Positions 51,417-59,942 of a stretch of DNA of 64,000 bases are shown in pieces (position 1 is the first letter of the stretch; every line of letters starts with the position of its first letter). The stretch comes from Streptomyces sp. CGMCC 4.7035 (GTDB taxonomy: Bacteria; Actinomycetota; Actinomycetes; Streptomycetales; Streptomycetaceae): assembly GCF_031583065.1 (NCBI RefSeq), contig NZ_CP134053.1, positions 1,550,001-1,614,000 on the forward strand, read 5' to 3'. A model generated the notes under the pieces. That model ran no database searches and was not told where the DNA came from. It was given only the letters and a program-made list of their open reading frames with translations. Position numbers and translations under genes: made by a program.

Positions 51417-51490
51417 GGTGAGCCGGACCGGTCCTAGCGTTGCTGACAACCCAAGGAGCTGTCAGACCGAGAGTGCAACGAGGGGCCGTC

Positions 51491-51688
51491 ATGGCGCTGA
51501 CCCCGGTAGAGCGGCTGGAACTACTCAACCAGATACGGGAGCTTGACGAAGAGATGGCTGAACTCGCCCGAAGGGCGGACAGGTTGGTCACCGAGCTTGG
51601 CCTTGCTGCCTTACAAGATCCTCAAGTTGGTCCATCCGCTCGGCGAGGCGGCGCACATCCCGACGGACCTCCGACAGGTACTCGGTGA
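51491..51688 (+). CDS. Small coiled-coil protein of the AICE
   Basis: 65 aa. ATG at 51,491 with GAGGGG upstream. Residues 1-45 are one amphipathic helix (MALTPVERLELLNQIRELDE, then RRADRLVTELGL); the tail is Pro/Gly rich and lies antisense to the end of the GntR gene (101-bp convergent overlap). Only the helical part looks selected. Divergent from the XRE gene, so likely regulated by it. Confidence 0.55.
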   Translation: MALTPVERLELLNQIRELDEEMAELARRADRLVTELGLAALQDPQVGPSARRGGAHPDGPPTGTR

Positions 51689-51959
51689 TCTGCTCGAACT
51701 CGGTGCTCCGCTTCGGTGAGGCGCCCTCGCCGGGCAGTGCGGCGAAGCTGCCTTTGCCCTGGTGAGAGATCGCGTAGCCGTCCTCGCGGAGTCGAGAGAT
51801 CGCCTGCCGGGCCACGGTGCGCGACACGCCGTGCTCGGTCATCAGCTCCGCCTCTGAGGGCAGCTTGTCGCCCGGTGCGAGTTCCCCGTCCCGGATCTTG
51901 CGCTTGAACTCGTCGGCGATCTGCAAGTACGCGGCCCGCCCGGCGGTGAAGTCGGCCAT
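51588..51959 (-). CDS. korSA: GntR-family repressor, KorSA-like
   Basis: 123 aa, ATG at 51,959. N-terminal winged HTH: YLQIADEFKRKIRDGELAPG, LPSEAELMTEHGVSRTVARQ, GYAISHQGKGSFA. C-terminal coiled coil (RRLAERMDQLEDLVRQQ) for dimerisation instead of an effector domain. KorSA of pSAM2 is a GntR repressor of pra, which controls replication and transfer; this gene stands in the same place, divergent from the tra-side genes, with palindromic ACTAAGTA-type sites between. Symbol by analogy. Confidence 0.85.
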   Translation of the reverse strand: MADFTAGRAAYLQIADEFKRKIRDGELAPGDKLPSEAELMTEHGVSRTVARQAISRLREDGYAISHQGKGSFAALPGEGASPKRSTEFEQITEYLSEVRRDVRRLAERMDQLEDLVRQQGQAR

Positions 51960-52025
51960 AGCCCCTCTCCGTGGTTGTCGTACCTAGTGCAGCACATCCC
52001 GCGCAAGGGAGTCGAGGCCGGCCAC

Positions 52026-52085
52026 TTGACACACCAAGTAGTACAGGTCCATTCTCTAGCCAGAAATGACGTACTAAGTACGTCA
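52026..52085 (+). promoter_or_regulatory. AICE transfer-region promoter with GntR operators
   Basis: TTGACA (52,026-52,031) and a CATTCT-like -10 (about 52,050) form a plausible promoter for the gene at 52,111. The spacer contains CCAAGTAGTACAGG, and downstream lies the near-perfect palindrome TGACGTACTAAGTACGTCA (52,067-52,085). A third copy of the half-site (GTACCTAGTGC) lies at ~51,979. Matches expectations for a KorSA-type repressor acting on both divergent promoters. Confidence 0.65.
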
Positions 52086-52110
52086 AGTAGTCGCATCTAG
52101 GAGCGCACTC

Positions 52111-52467
52111 ATGCGTCAGATCCCCGTCGACACCTCCGCCGCCACCGTGATGGTCGCCCAGCCCCCGCAGAAGAAGATCCGTGACCGCCGCTCCGGTGAG
52201 ATCGCCACCGACGCCGAGACCGGCGCCGACCTGATGACCGTGGACGTGATGTTCGCGCTCAACGGTGAGGTTGAGATCCTGACCGTGACCGTTCCCGAGC
52301 CGGGCATCACCGGTGAGCTGATGATGGGCACCCCCGTCGCGCTGACCGGTCTGATCGCCCGGCCGTGGGAGAACGAGTTCAACGGCCAGAAGCGTCACGG
52401 CATCGCGTTCCGCGCGGTCGCGGTCACCTCGCTGGCCGCCGGCGCCTCGCAGCCGAAGGCGGCCTGA
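52111..52467 (+). CDS. SCO3933-family AICE regulatory protein
   Basis: 118 aa. Start ATG with CTAGGAGCG upstream. Contains the family's typical segments QPPQKKIRDRRSGEIATD, TGADLMTVDVMF and ENEFNGQKRHGIAFRA. Proteins of this type precede the FtsK-like tra gene in many AICEs and are annotated as regulatory; the biochemical role is unknown. The OB-like strand pattern may mean ssDNA or protein binding. Two bases separate its stop from the tra start. Confidence 0.8.
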   Translation: MRQIPVDTSAATVMVAQPPQKKIRDRRSGEIATDAETGADLMTVDVMFALNGEVEILTVTVPEPGITGELMMGTPVALTGLIARPWENEFNGQKRHGIAFRAVAVTSLAAGASQPKAA

Positions 52468-52469
52468 TC

Positions 52470-53825
52470 ATGACCTGGTTAACGGTCGCTCTCGTGCTGG
52501 TCGTCGCCGCTGCGGGTCTCCTGCGGTGGCGGCGCCCCGCCTGGTACTGGCTCACCTGCGGTGTCGCCCTGGCGAGTCTTCGGGTTCTGGTCCGGTACGC
52601 GTCCGTGATGGACGCCTGCGGGCTGACGGTGCCGCCCTCGCGTTGGCGCCTCGCCCTGGCTCGGGCCACGAACCGACCGGTTCCCGGTCCCCGCGCCCCG
52701 CGCATCCTGCGTCTGCGGCCGACCCGGACCGGGTTGGTGCTGCGGCTCAAGCTCCGTCCTGGTCAGGACGCGTTCGACGTGGCGGCCTCGTGTGACCGGT
52801 TACGGCACTCGTTCGCCATGTATGGCGTGACCTCGCGGGAGTTGCGTTCGGGTGTCGTGGAAGTGCGGATGACCGGCTACGACGTGCTCAAGCGGGTGCA
52901 GATGCCGACCAAGGTCGACACCCGTCCGATGCGGGTCCCGGTCGCTCTCCGGGAAGACGGCGCGGTCCACTACCGCGACTACCGCGCAGTTCCCCACGCG
53001 CTCACGCTCGGTGCCACGGAGTCCGGCAAGTCCGTCTATCAGCGCAACCTCGTCGCCGCGCTCGCCCCGCAACGTGTCGCCCTGGTCGGGATCGACTGCA
53101 AGCAGGGTGTGGAGCTGTTCCCGCTGGCTCGCCGGTTCTCCGCGCTCGCCGACAACCAGGACACCGCCGCCGAACTCCTCGACGCCTTGGTGTCCCACAT
53201 GCAGGACGTCTATCAACTCATCCGCGCCGAACAGCGGATCACCGCTGACGTGCCGGACGCCGAGATAGCCGCCGACATCTGGGACCTGCCGGAAGACCTC
53301 CGCCCGGTGCCCATCGTGGTCCTGGTCGACGAAGTCGCCGAACTCGCCCTCTTCGCCACCAAGGAGGAAGAGAAGCGCCGGGACCGAATCATCACCGCGC
53401 TCGCCCGGCTCGCCCAGCTTGGCCGCGCCGCCGGCATCTACCTCGAAATCTGCGGCCAGCGCTTCGGCTCCGAACTCGGCAAGGGCATCACCATGCTCCG
53501 TGCCCAGCTCACCGGCCGTACCGCGCACCGCGTCAACGACGAGTCCTCGGCGAACATGGCCTTCGGGGACATCGCCCCGGACGCCGTCCTCGCCGCGATC
53601 CAGATCCCCACCGACATGCCCGGCGTCGCCATCACCGGCGACTCGACCGGAGGATGGGCCCGTATCCGCGCCCCGCACACCTCGCTGCGGCAGGCCGTGA
53701 ACACCTGCAATCGGTACGCCGACTTGGCCCCGAACCTGCCCGCCCTGGCTCCCTTCCGCCCGGCGCTCGCCATCCCGACGCCGGTTGAAGCCCCGGCCGT
53801 CGAGTCCATCCCGGCTACCGCCTAA
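52470..53825 (+). CDS. tra: FtsK/SpoIIIE-type DNA translocase (Tra)
   Basis: 451 aa. ATG at 52,470 gives one N-terminal transmembrane helix (MTWLTVALVLVVAAAGLL), possibly two, then a linker and the motor. Walker A GATESGKSVYQRN, Walker B VPIVVLVDEVAEL and the Arg-finger region RLAQLGRAAGIYL. C-terminal winged-helix gamma domain is reduced, as in AICE Tra proteins. In pSAM2 and pIJ101, TraSA/Tra alone moves double-stranded DNA across the septal or hyphal contact after binding clt repeats. No obvious clt was located. Confidence 0.94.
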   Translation: MTWLTVALVLVVAAAGLLRWRRPAWYWLTCGVALASLRVLVRYASVMDACGLTVPPSRWRLALARATNRPVPGPRAPRILRLRPTRTGLVLRLKLRPGQDAFDVAASCDRLRHSFAMYGVTSRELRSGVVEVRMTGYDVLKRVQMPTKVDTRPMRVPVALREDGAVHYRDYRAVPHALTLGATESGKSVYQRNLVAALAPQRVALVGIDCKQGVELFPLARRFSALADNQDTAAELLDALVSHMQDVYQLIRAEQRITADVPDAEIAADIWDLPEDLRPVPIVVLVDEVAELALFATKEEEKRRDRIITALARLAQLGRAAGIYLEICGQRFGSELGKGITMLRAQLTGRTAHRVNDESSANMAFGDIAPDAVLAAIQIPTDMPGVAITGDSTGGWARIRAPHTSLRQAVNTCNRYADLAPNLPALAPFRPALAIPTPVEAPAVESIPATA

Positions 53826-53907
53826 TTCCTCCCGCTCCACGGCTGGCGCGACCGCATCGCGCCAGGTCCCTACCCGAGCCATGCCCGAAGAAGGGAGATC
53901 GCCCGCC

Positions 53908-54114
53908 ATGTGCCCCGACTGTGAGGACTTCACCCGCACCGTGGTGATGCTCGGCGACCTGGCCCTGTACGCCGACAGGATCGGCGCTGACCAGGACTTC
54001 ATCGACACCGTGGGCCCGTGCTTGGCGGCGTCGCTGCCGGAGCCGCCGCCCGGCACCTTCCCGCCCGGCTATGACCCGAACGAGGGCCCCGAGTACCCCG
54101 GCGAGGGGTGGTGA
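53908..54114 (+). CDS. Small acidic AICE protein
   Basis: 68 aa; ATG 53,908 with AGGGAGA upstream (53,881 ATG is an alternative). MCPDCEDFTRTVVMLGDLAL and a Pro-rich acidic end (DPNEGPEYPGEGW). One CxxC near the start. Typical of hypothetical genes between tra and spd genes; function unknown. GTGA overlap with the next gene. Confidence 0.7.
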   Translation: MCPDCEDFTRTVVMLGDLALYADRIGADQDFIDTVGPCLAASLPEPPPGTFPPGYDPNEGPEYPGEGW

Positions 54115-54302
54115 CCGTGCCGACCGCGAAGAAGCCCGCCGCCCGCCGCAAGCCCCGGCCGAAGCCGTGCCCCGACTGCAACGGCACCGGCGAGATCACC
54201 GAAACCGTCCGGGTTGGCGCCCGTAAGGGCCGTGCCACCGACAACCGGCAGACCGGCCTGTGCCTGACCTGCTGGGGATCCGGCGAAGCCACCACCGACT
54301 GA
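54111..54302 (+). CDS. Small zinc-finger (DnaJ-like CxxCxGxG) protein
   Basis: 63 aa. GTG 54,111 overlaps the previous stop. Two Zn-type knuckles CPDCNGTGE and CLTCWGSGE separated by ~25 residues, like a DnaJ central-domain repeat. Basic N-terminus (KKPAARRKPRPKP). Small proteins of this kind are typical accessory genes in AICEs and recur here at 55,853. Confidence 0.75.
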   Translation: MTVPTAKKPAARRKPRPKPCPDCNGTGEITETVRVGARKGRATDNRQTGLCLTCWGSGEATTD

Positions 54303-54377
54303 ACCCCTGCCGGGGCTGGGCGGCCGGACTCGATCCTCGCCCCGCCCCTGGCCCAACCCGCAAAGGGAGGTGACGAC

Positions 54378-55043
54378 ATGACCCGCTCGATCCGCCCGGA
54401 CGCCGTCCTCGTACAGGCCGTGATCGCCGGCGCTCTGTCCTTCGCCCACCTTCACGACCTGGCCGCCGCCGCCGGACAGTCCGGCTGGAAGGCATGGGCC
54501 TACCCAATCAGCGTCGACCTGCTCCTGGTCGCCGCCTGGCGTCGGCTGCGCAACAGCGGCCCGTCCCGGCTGGCCTGGTGCTGGTTCCTGATCGCGCTGT
54601 TCGCCTCGCTCGGCGCCAACGTCGCCACCGCTGGCTTCCTCGACCTGGCCAACCCGCCCGCGCTGCTCCGACTCGGCATCGCCGGCTGGCCCGCGCTCGC
54701 CTTCCTCGGCGGCACCCTGCTCGCGCACTCGGCCAGCGACCCGGCACCGGTAGCGGCGGCTCCTGTCCCGGCCACTGATCCGGCTCCTGAGTCCGACGCC
54801 GAACCGGAGTCCATTCCGGAGCCGGTGGCCGCCGCCGACGACACCCCGGCGCTACCCGCCGCCGACCCGGCCCCCGCCCCTGCTCCCGAGGTGGCGGTCC
54901 CGGCTCCGCTGGTCGCTCATGCGCGCAAGGTCGCCGCCGACCACGAGGCCCGTACCGGCTCCCCGATCGACACCGACACCCTCCGCGCCCGCCTCGGCGT
55001 CCCCGCGCCCATGGCCGACGCCATCGCCGCCCAACTCGCCTGA
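54378..55043 (+). CDS. spdB: DUF2637 membrane protein (spread protein, SpdB-type)
   Basis: 221 aa. ATG with AAAGGGAGGTGAC upstream. Four transmembrane helices (about 10-120; VLVQAVIAGALSFAHLHDLA, PISVDLLLVAAW, LIALFASLGANVATAGF, WPALAFLGGTLLAH), then a Pro/Ala/Glu-rich linker and a C-terminal helix-turn-helix-like domain (TGSPIDTDTLRARLGV). DUF2637 proteins are linked to intramycelial spread of conjugative elements. Confidence 0.88.
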   Translation: MTRSIRPDAVLVQAVIAGALSFAHLHDLAAAAGQSGWKAWAYPISVDLLLVAAWRRLRNSGPSRLAWCWFLIALFASLGANVATAGFLDLANPPALLRLGIAGWPALAFLGGTLLAHSASDPAPVAAAPVPATDPAPESDAEPESIPEPVAAADDTPALPAADPAPAPAPEVAVPAPLVAHARKVAADHEARTGSPIDTDTLRARLGVPAPMADAIAAQLA

Positions 55044-55061
55044 CAGGCAAGGAGTTCAGCA

Positions 55062-55253
55062 ATGCCCATGCGCGACTTCTTCCACTCCGTGATGCAGATC
55101 GGTCCGGTGCAGATCGGCACCCACCGCGACCGCCACGGCCAGACCAAGCACGCCGCCGTGTGCACCTCCGACGACTGCGGTTGGTCCGCCGACTACTCCA
55201 GCCAGTCCGCCGCCCAGCTCGCCGCCCGCACCCACCGCTGCCGCGTCCGCTAG
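55062..55253 (+). CDS. Mobile element transfer protein (small)
   Basis: 63 aa. MRDFFHSVMQIGPVQIGTHR, then CTSDDCGWSADYSSQSAA with Cys/His spacing CxxxxC...H..C, the pattern of AICE 'mobile element transfer' proteins next to spdB. Ribosome site AAGGAG. Likely zinc binding. Function in spread inferred from location. Confidence 0.8.
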   Translation: MPMRDFFHSVMQIGPVQIGTHRDRHGQTKHAAVCTSDDCGWSADYSSQSAAQLAARTHRCRVR

Positions 55254-55265
55254 GAGTCCACCGCC

Positions 55266-55421
55266 ATGCAGGTCCCGCTCTGGTTCGCGCTCCTCGTCAT
55301 CGGCTACCTCGGCGTCAAGCTCATCCGCCCGCCGGCCTGGCTCATCGCCGTGCTCCTGCTCGGCGGCTTCCTCCTCGCCGACAGCGTCTTGGCCCCCGCC
55401 ATCAACGGCCTGATCAAGTAA
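55266..55421 (+). CDS. Very small membrane protein, 51 aa
   Basis: ATG at 55,266, TAG GAG preceding (from the stop of the former gene), TAA at 55,419. Sequence has two hydrophobic helices (PLWFALLVIGYLGVKLI and WLIAVLLLGGFLLADSVL). Such 45-60 aa genes are frequent between spdB and spdD in AICEs. Too short for automatic calling but in phase with the operon, 12 bp after the previous gene and 23 bp before the next. Confidence 0.75.
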   Translation: MQVPLWFALLVIGYLGVKLIRPPAWLIAVLLLGGFLLADSVLAPAINGLIK

Positions 55422-55444
55422 CCCCCTCGGAAGGGAGTCCCACC

Positions 55445-55762
55445 ATGCTCCGCCCGAAGATCCCCACCATGCCCACCCCGACCGGACACGTCACCCCGCC
55501 CGCCGCCGTGGAGCCGACCGCCATCGTTCCCAGCGTCCAGACCCCGCCGGCCGCCCCGACGACCCCGGCGCCGTCCCGCCCGGTGGTCCAGCTCACCCCC
55601 GGCACCGTGCTTGCCCTCGTCGGCGGCGGCACCGCCGTGGTCCTGGTCGTCGGCGCCGTCCTCGTCTCCATGCTCCTGGCGGTCGCCATCACCGGCGCAT
55701 CGGTAGCCGTGGTCGCCGTCGTCCTGCGCTCGCTGCTGGCCTCCGAGACCAAGCGGCGCTGA
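55445..55762 (+). CDS. spdD: SpdD-like spread membrane protein
   Basis: 105 aa. ATG with GGAAGGGAG upstream. N-terminal Pro/Thr-rich tail (about 50 residues), two adjacent transmembrane helices (TVLALVGGGTAVVLVVGAVL and LLAVAITGASVAVVAVVL), short basic C-terminus (SETKRR). Order and topology match SpdD of pSAM2 and relatives. Confidence 0.8.
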   Translation: MLRPKIPTMPTPTGHVTPPAAVEPTAIVPSVQTPPAAPTTPAPSRPVVQLTPGTVLALVGGGTAVVLVVGAVLVSMLLAVAITGASVAVVAVVLRSLLASETKRR

Positions 55763-55852
55763 CCGGCCCCCGGAGCGGCCTCGGTCGCCAAACTTCCGCC
55801 GCTCCGGGCGCCTCCCCTTCCCGATCCACGGACCAGAAAGGCACGGCCCATC

Positions 55853-56035
55853 ATGCCCCAGAGCAACCCGAGCATGCCGATCTGCCGCGACTGCGACGGC
55901 TTCGCCACCGTCGCCATCGACACCGGCACCCGCCACACCGACGGCACCCGCGTCACCCTCCGCGTCGACTGCCCGACCTGCAAGGGCACCGGCCACACCC
56001 GCCCCGCCGCCTCGCTCGTGCGGACCGGGAGGTGA
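55853..56035 (+). CDS. Small zinc-knuckle protein
   Basis: 60 aa. Two CxxC pairs: ICRDCDGFA and DCPTCKGTGH, paralogous in style to the gene at 54,111. Ribosome site GAAAGG. Likely zinc-binding accessory protein of unknown role in transfer. Confidence 0.75.
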   Translation: MPQSNPSMPICRDCDGFATVAIDTGTRHTDGTRVTLRVDCPTCKGTGHTRPAASLVRTGR

Positions 56036-56039
56036 GGAC

Positions 56040-56282
56040 ATGAGGACCCTCACCACCTCAGCGCATCTGGAGCCGGACACCACCACCCGCGTGAACGTGT
56101 TCGCCCCCACGCCCGGCGAGGACGGCTTCGTCAGCCTCCGTGTCGGCGGCGAGTTCATCGACGTGGCGCTGATCGCTCAACCGGGATGTGCTGACGCCCT
56201 GCGCGCTCTGGCTCGCGCGGCTGAGGAAGCCGCCGTGGCACTGGATTGCATCGCCGAGATCGCTCCGGAGGGTGCCGCATGA
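56040..56282 (+). CDS. Small hypothetical AICE protein before rep
   Basis: 80 aa. ATG with GGGAGGTGAGG upstream, 4 bp after the previous stop; overlaps rep by 4 bp (ATGA). Beta-strand rich start (VNVFAPTPGEDGFVSLRVGG) and a C-terminal helix (ALRALARAAEEAAVALD). Unknown function, conserved location immediately before rep suggests a role in replication control. Confidence 0.75.
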   Translation: MRTLTTSAHLEPDTTTRVNVFAPTPGEDGFVSLRVGGEFIDVALIAQPGCADALRALARAAEEAAVALDCIAEIAPEGAA

Positions 56283-57652
56283 CCGACACCGCGACCTTTG
56301 CGGGCCTGGACCCGGTCACCCTGGGGGATCTCCTCCGGGTGGCCGGGCTTCCCGGCTTCGACCGCTGGCAAGACCAGATCAAGCGCACCGGCGGCTGCTC
56401 CGACCCCATCCATCTGCGCGGCTGGGTGGTCCACAAGGACAAGGTCACCGGTGAGACCCTGCACCGCTACAGCACCGAAAACGAGCCCGGCGGACGGCTC
56501 CGCGTCGCCTGTCGCAACCGCCGGGCCTCCCGCTGCCCCGCCTGCGCCTGGACCTACGCTGGGGACACCTACCACCTGATCCGCGCCGGACTCGCCGGCG
56601 ACCCGGACAAGGACATCCCCAGCACCGTGCGGGATCACCCGCGGGTGTTCGCCACCTTCACCGCGCCCTCGTTCGGCCCGGTCCACAACCGGCCCGACCG
56701 TGGCGCCTGCCGCTGTGGCACCCGCCACCCCGCCGACGACCCCGCCCTCGGTACGGCGCTCGATCCGGGCACGTACGACTACGCCGGCGCCGTGCTGTTC
56801 AACAACCACGCGGGTGAGCTGTGGATGCGCACCATCAACCGGCTCCGCCGCGAGATCGCCAAGCGCGCCGGACTGACACAGCGCGAACTCGCCGAGACCT
56901 GCCGACTGTCCTACGGCAAGGTCGCCGAGTTCCAGAAGCGGGGCGCCGTCCACTTCCATGCCGTGATCCGCCTCGACGGTCCCGACGGAGCCGACTCCGC
57001 CCCGCCGTCCTGGGCCACGACCGACCTGCTCACCGACGCCATCCGCGCCGCCGCCGCGCACCCGTACAGCCGCGTCAGTGTTCCCGCCGCCGGTGAGCAA
57101 CCCGCCCGCACCTTCCAGTGGGGCCGACAGCTCGACGTACGGCCGGTCAAGGCGTTCGGTGACGGCTCCGACCTCACGGAACAGGCGGTCGCCTCCTACG
57201 TGGCCAAGTACGCCACCAAGGCGGCCGAGAACACCGGTACCCTCGACCGGCGCATCGGCGAACTCTCCGAACTCGACCGCCACGGCGTCCCCGACCACGC
57301 CCGGCGCCTGATCACCGCATGCCGAGACCTCGATGAGCTGTACCCGGACCGGCGCCTGTGGGCCTGGGCTCACATGCTCGGCTTCCGCGGGCACTTCTCG
57401 TCCAAGTCCCGCCGCTACTCGACCACGCTCGGCGCCCTCCGCCAGACACGCGCCGAGTACCGCGCCGCGCAGGAACGCGCTGCCCTCGGCCTGGACGAAC
57501 ACGAGCCGGACACCGTCCTCGTCCTCGCCGACTGGCAGTACGCCGGCCACGGTCATACCCCGGGTGAATCCGCCCTCGCCGCCACCATCCGGCGGGACAT
57601 CGAACTCAACCGCGAAACCGCACGCGAAGCCTTGGAAGGAGAACTGGCGTGA
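56279..57652 (+). CDS. repSA: Rolling-circle replication initiator (RepSA-like)
   Basis: 457 aa. ATG overlapping the previous stop. HUH-type initiator: zinc-finger-like RCPACAWTYAGDTYHL, HUH motif GAVHFHAVIRLDG, catalytic Tyr region VASYVAKYATKAAE. The same protein class as RepSA of pSAM2, which nicks the double-strand origin and supports a circular multicopy form after excision. A dso inside or near the gene is expected, but I could not define it. GTGA overlap with xis. Confidence 0.92.
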   Translation: MTDTATFAGLDPVTLGDLLRVAGLPGFDRWQDQIKRTGGCSDPIHLRGWVVHKDKVTGETLHRYSTENEPGGRLRVACRNRRASRCPACAWTYAGDTYHLIRAGLAGDPDKDIPSTVRDHPRVFATFTAPSFGPVHNRPDRGACRCGTRHPADDPALGTALDPGTYDYAGAVLFNNHAGELWMRTINRLRREIAKRAGLTQRELAETCRLSYGKVAEFQKRGAVHFHAVIRLDGPDGADSAPPSWATTDLLTDAIRAAAAHPYSRVSVPAAGEQPARTFQWGRQLDVRPVKAFGDGSDLTEQAVASYVAKYATKAAENTGTLDRRIGELSELDRHGVPDHARRLITACRDLDELYPDRRLWAWAHMLGFRGHFSSKSRRYSTTLGALRQTRAEYRAAQERAALGLDEHEPDTVLVLADWQYAGHGHTPGESALAATIRRDIELNRETAREALEGELA

Positions 57653-57837
57653 AAGACGAGCTGATGACCGTTCCGGAAATCCTCGCCGAACTCAAAGGGG
57701 TATCACGTCGGACCTTCTACCGCTGGCGAGAATTGGGGCAGGCTCCGCGAGCTTTCAAGCTGCCCAATGGCGAACTGCGGGTGTGGCGCAGCGACTTCAC
57801 GGCCTGGCTGAACAGCCGAGAGAGGGCAGCGGCGTGA
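57649..57837 (+). CDS. xis: Excisionase (MerR/HTH_17-type)
   Basis: 62 aa. GTG with AAGGAG upstream, overlapping rep and int by 4 bp each. Winged HTH: TVPEILAELKGVSRRTFYRW, RELGQAPRAFKLPNGELRVW and SDFTAWLN. Small DNA-bending factor needed with Int for excision at the att sites. Confidence 0.92.
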   Translation: MKDELMTVPEILAELKGVSRRTFYRWRELGQAPRAFKLPNGELRVWRSDFTAWLNSRERAAA

Positions 57838-59207
57838 AGTCACTCGACGTGAAGGTCTGGGGCGTTCGGAAGAGGAACACCAAGAAACCGTCCTATGACG
57901 TGAGGTGGATCGTCTCCGGGAACGTGTTCTCCGAACAGTTCCGCACCAAGGGACTCGCGGACAACTACCGTTCCAAGCTCCTGCGTGCAATGCGCGACGG
58001 TGAGGAGTTCGACGCGGCTACCGGGATGCCGGACTCGATGGTCGAAAAGGCGCCCTCGATGACGTGGTACGCCTTCGCCTTGAAATACCTGGCCATGAAG
58101 TGGCCGCACGCTGCGCCGAACACCCGCGACGGGATCAACGAGTCGTTGACCGCTGTCACCGTGGCTCTCCTCGACGATCGTCCTGGGCGGCCGGCCGATG
58201 ACCTCCTCAGGAAGGCGCTTCGTAACTGGGCTTTCGTCCTTCCCGGTCCGGACGACCGCGAGTTGCCGACCGAGATCGCGAACACCCTGCACTGGGTGGC
58301 CAAGGCATCGCGCCCTCTCTCGGACCTCGCCGACGCAGTGGTCGGCAGGGCGGTCCTGGACTCCCTGAAGCTCAAGCTCGATGGAACGGCGGCTGCGGCA
58401 GAAACCGTACGGCGCAAGCGGCGGACTCTGGTCAACGCTATGCACTACGCTGTGGATCTCGGCGAGTTCAAGGAGAATCCGATCACTGCGGTTCGCTGGA
58501 AGAAACCGAAGGTGGTCAAGGAAGTAGATCCCCGAGTAGTGGCGAACCCTGAACAGGCTCGTGCTCTGCTGACTGCGGTCTCGTACGTTGGCGGATATGG
58601 CCGTGCGCGCGGCCGGCGACTCGTCGGCTTGTTCGCCTGCATGTACTACGGCGCTCTTCGCTCGGCTGAGGCTGTCGGCCTCAAAGAGGCAGACCTGAAA
58701 CTGCCGGAAACGGGCTGGGGAACGGCTCTGCTGAATCGCACCCGCCCCAGCGTCGGCAAGCGATGGACCGACTCTGGTGAGACGCACGACGATCGCGGAC
58801 TTAAAAACCGGCCCGTCGAAGAGGTGCGGCCCGTGCCGATTCCGCCGCAGCTCGTTGCCATCCTCCGGGATCACCTCGACACCTTCGGCACCGCGACGGA
58901 CGGGCGGCTGTTCACCAACGAGCGTGGGGGAGTGGTCGGCTCCTCCACTTACTACCGCGTGTGGCAGGAGGCTCGTGCGCTGGCTCTCCCGCCGGCCGTG
59001 GTTGCCTCGCCGCTCGCTGCACGCCCGTACGACCTTCGGCACTCGGCGCTGTCGACGTGGCTCAACTCGGGCGTTGACCCGACCGAGGTCGCCGAGCGTG
59101 CGGGCAACAGCGTCGAGGTGCTGCTGAGCCGCTACGCTAAGTGCATCGACGGTCGGCAGGAGATCGCCAACCGCAAGATCGAAGAGCTGCTGCGCGAGTA
59201 CGAGTGA
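57834..59207 (+). CDS. int: Tyrosine recombinase/integrase of the AICE
   Basis: 457 aa. GTG start overlapping xis (GTGA). N-terminal AP2-like arm-binding part (KKPSYDVRWIVSGNVFSEQF), core-binding SAM-like domain (about 85-220), catalytic domain with Arg in YYGALRSAEAVGL, the box II DLRHSALSTWLNSG (first His replaced by Tyr), and catalytic Tyr in LLSRYAKCID. Recombines the tRNA-Arg att core at 42,837 and 60,005; its gene is next to the right att site as in pSAM2. Followed by an 11-bp-stem terminator. Confidence 0.95.
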   Translation: MKSLDVKVWGVRKRNTKKPSYDVRWIVSGNVFSEQFRTKGLADNYRSKLLRAMRDGEEFDAATGMPDSMVEKAPSMTWYAFALKYLAMKWPHAAPNTRDGINESLTAVTVALLDDRPGRPADDLLRKALRNWAFVLPGPDDRELPTEIANTLHWVAKASRPLSDLADAVVGRAVLDSLKLKLDGTAAAAETVRRKRRTLVNAMHYAVDLGEFKENPITAVRWKKPKVVKEVDPRVVANPEQARALLTAVSYVGGYGRARGRRLVGLFACMYYGALRSAEAVGLKEADLKLPETGWGTALLNRTRPSVGKRWTDSGETHDDRGLKNRPVEEVRPVPIPPQLVAILRDHLDTFGTATDGRLFTNERGGVVGSSTYYRVWQEARALALPPAVVASPLAARPYDLRHSALSTWLNSGVDPTEVAERAGNSVEVLLSRYAKCIDGRQEIANRKIEELLREYE

Positions 59208-59228
59208 GGCAGCTCAACGCGAGGCTTT

Positions 59229-59254
59229 AGCCCCCTGGACTCTTCCAGGGGGCT
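59229..59254 (+). terminator. Integrase terminator hairpin
   Basis: AGCCCCCTGGA-CTCT-TCCAGGGGGCT, 11-bp perfect stem with 4-nt loop, followed by a short T-containing run, 22 bp after the int stop. Similar to the hairpin at 42,695. Confidence 0.85.
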
Positions 59255-59319
59255 CTACATTTATTTCAGGCGAGCCTGCCCGCTAAGAGGATTCACGGCT
59301 GTACTCGCTTGCTCAGACG

Positions 59320-59721
59320 TCATGTTTCATGACGTTGCGCGGTCCTCTCCCGCTCAGCTAGTGCGGCACGGTACAGCTGAACGATCTCAGCATCTGAGAG
59401 CTGCGCGGCAGCCCCGTGGCTTCCCGCCTCACGGCTGAGCCATTGGACTCTCTCCAGTAGTTCAGTGCCGGGTGTGCCCCGTCGCCAGGCCACGATGTGG
59501 TGGTTCTGCCTGCTTGGTAGGCGAACAGGTAGGTGCTCGAACTGTCGGGCGCGCAGGATCTCGGTGATATGCGTGAGAGCTTTCCCTCGCAAGCTCCGGT
59601 GCTTCCCGATGCGGCGGAGTTGTTCCATCGAGAAGATCTCGATCTCGCCGCGGCCTGCAAACGTCTCGATGATGCGCACGGCCTCGGAAGTGGCACGCAG
59701 GCGTTCAACTGCGGTTGTCAT
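59320..59721 (-). CDS. Hypothetical protein at right end of AICE
   Basis: 133 aa. ATG at 59,721 with GGGGGGACG upstream. Helical protein (MTTAVERLRATSEAVRIIET, FSMEQLRRIGKHRSLRGKAL) and a basic middle (RLPSRQNHHIVAWRRG). Convergent with int, 112-bp spacer. No family recognised. Such genes at the att-side end are common in AICEs. Confidence 0.65.
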   Translation of the reverse strand: MTTAVERLRATSEAVRIIETFAGRGEIEIFSMEQLRRIGKHRSLRGKALTHITEILRARQFEHLPVRLPSRQNHHIVAWRRGTPGTELLERVQWLSREAGSHGAAAQLSDAEIVQLYRAALAERERTAQRHET

Positions 59722-59942
59722 CGTCCCCCCTTGGACATGGCAGCGTGGGGGCAGCCTAGGGCGCGGCTGGCGTGGGCGCATGGCGAATGCCAGAGTGGTC
59801 TGCGGCGAGCCGGTCAGCGATGGGCCGCCCGGTGACCTCTCTTCGCAGCGGCTGACCAGGGAAGATGACCCAAGATCCTGTCCATGAATAGTCCACAGAG
59901 CCCGTCCTAGGGCCGCTCAGCGCTGCATACGCCTGCACAAAC

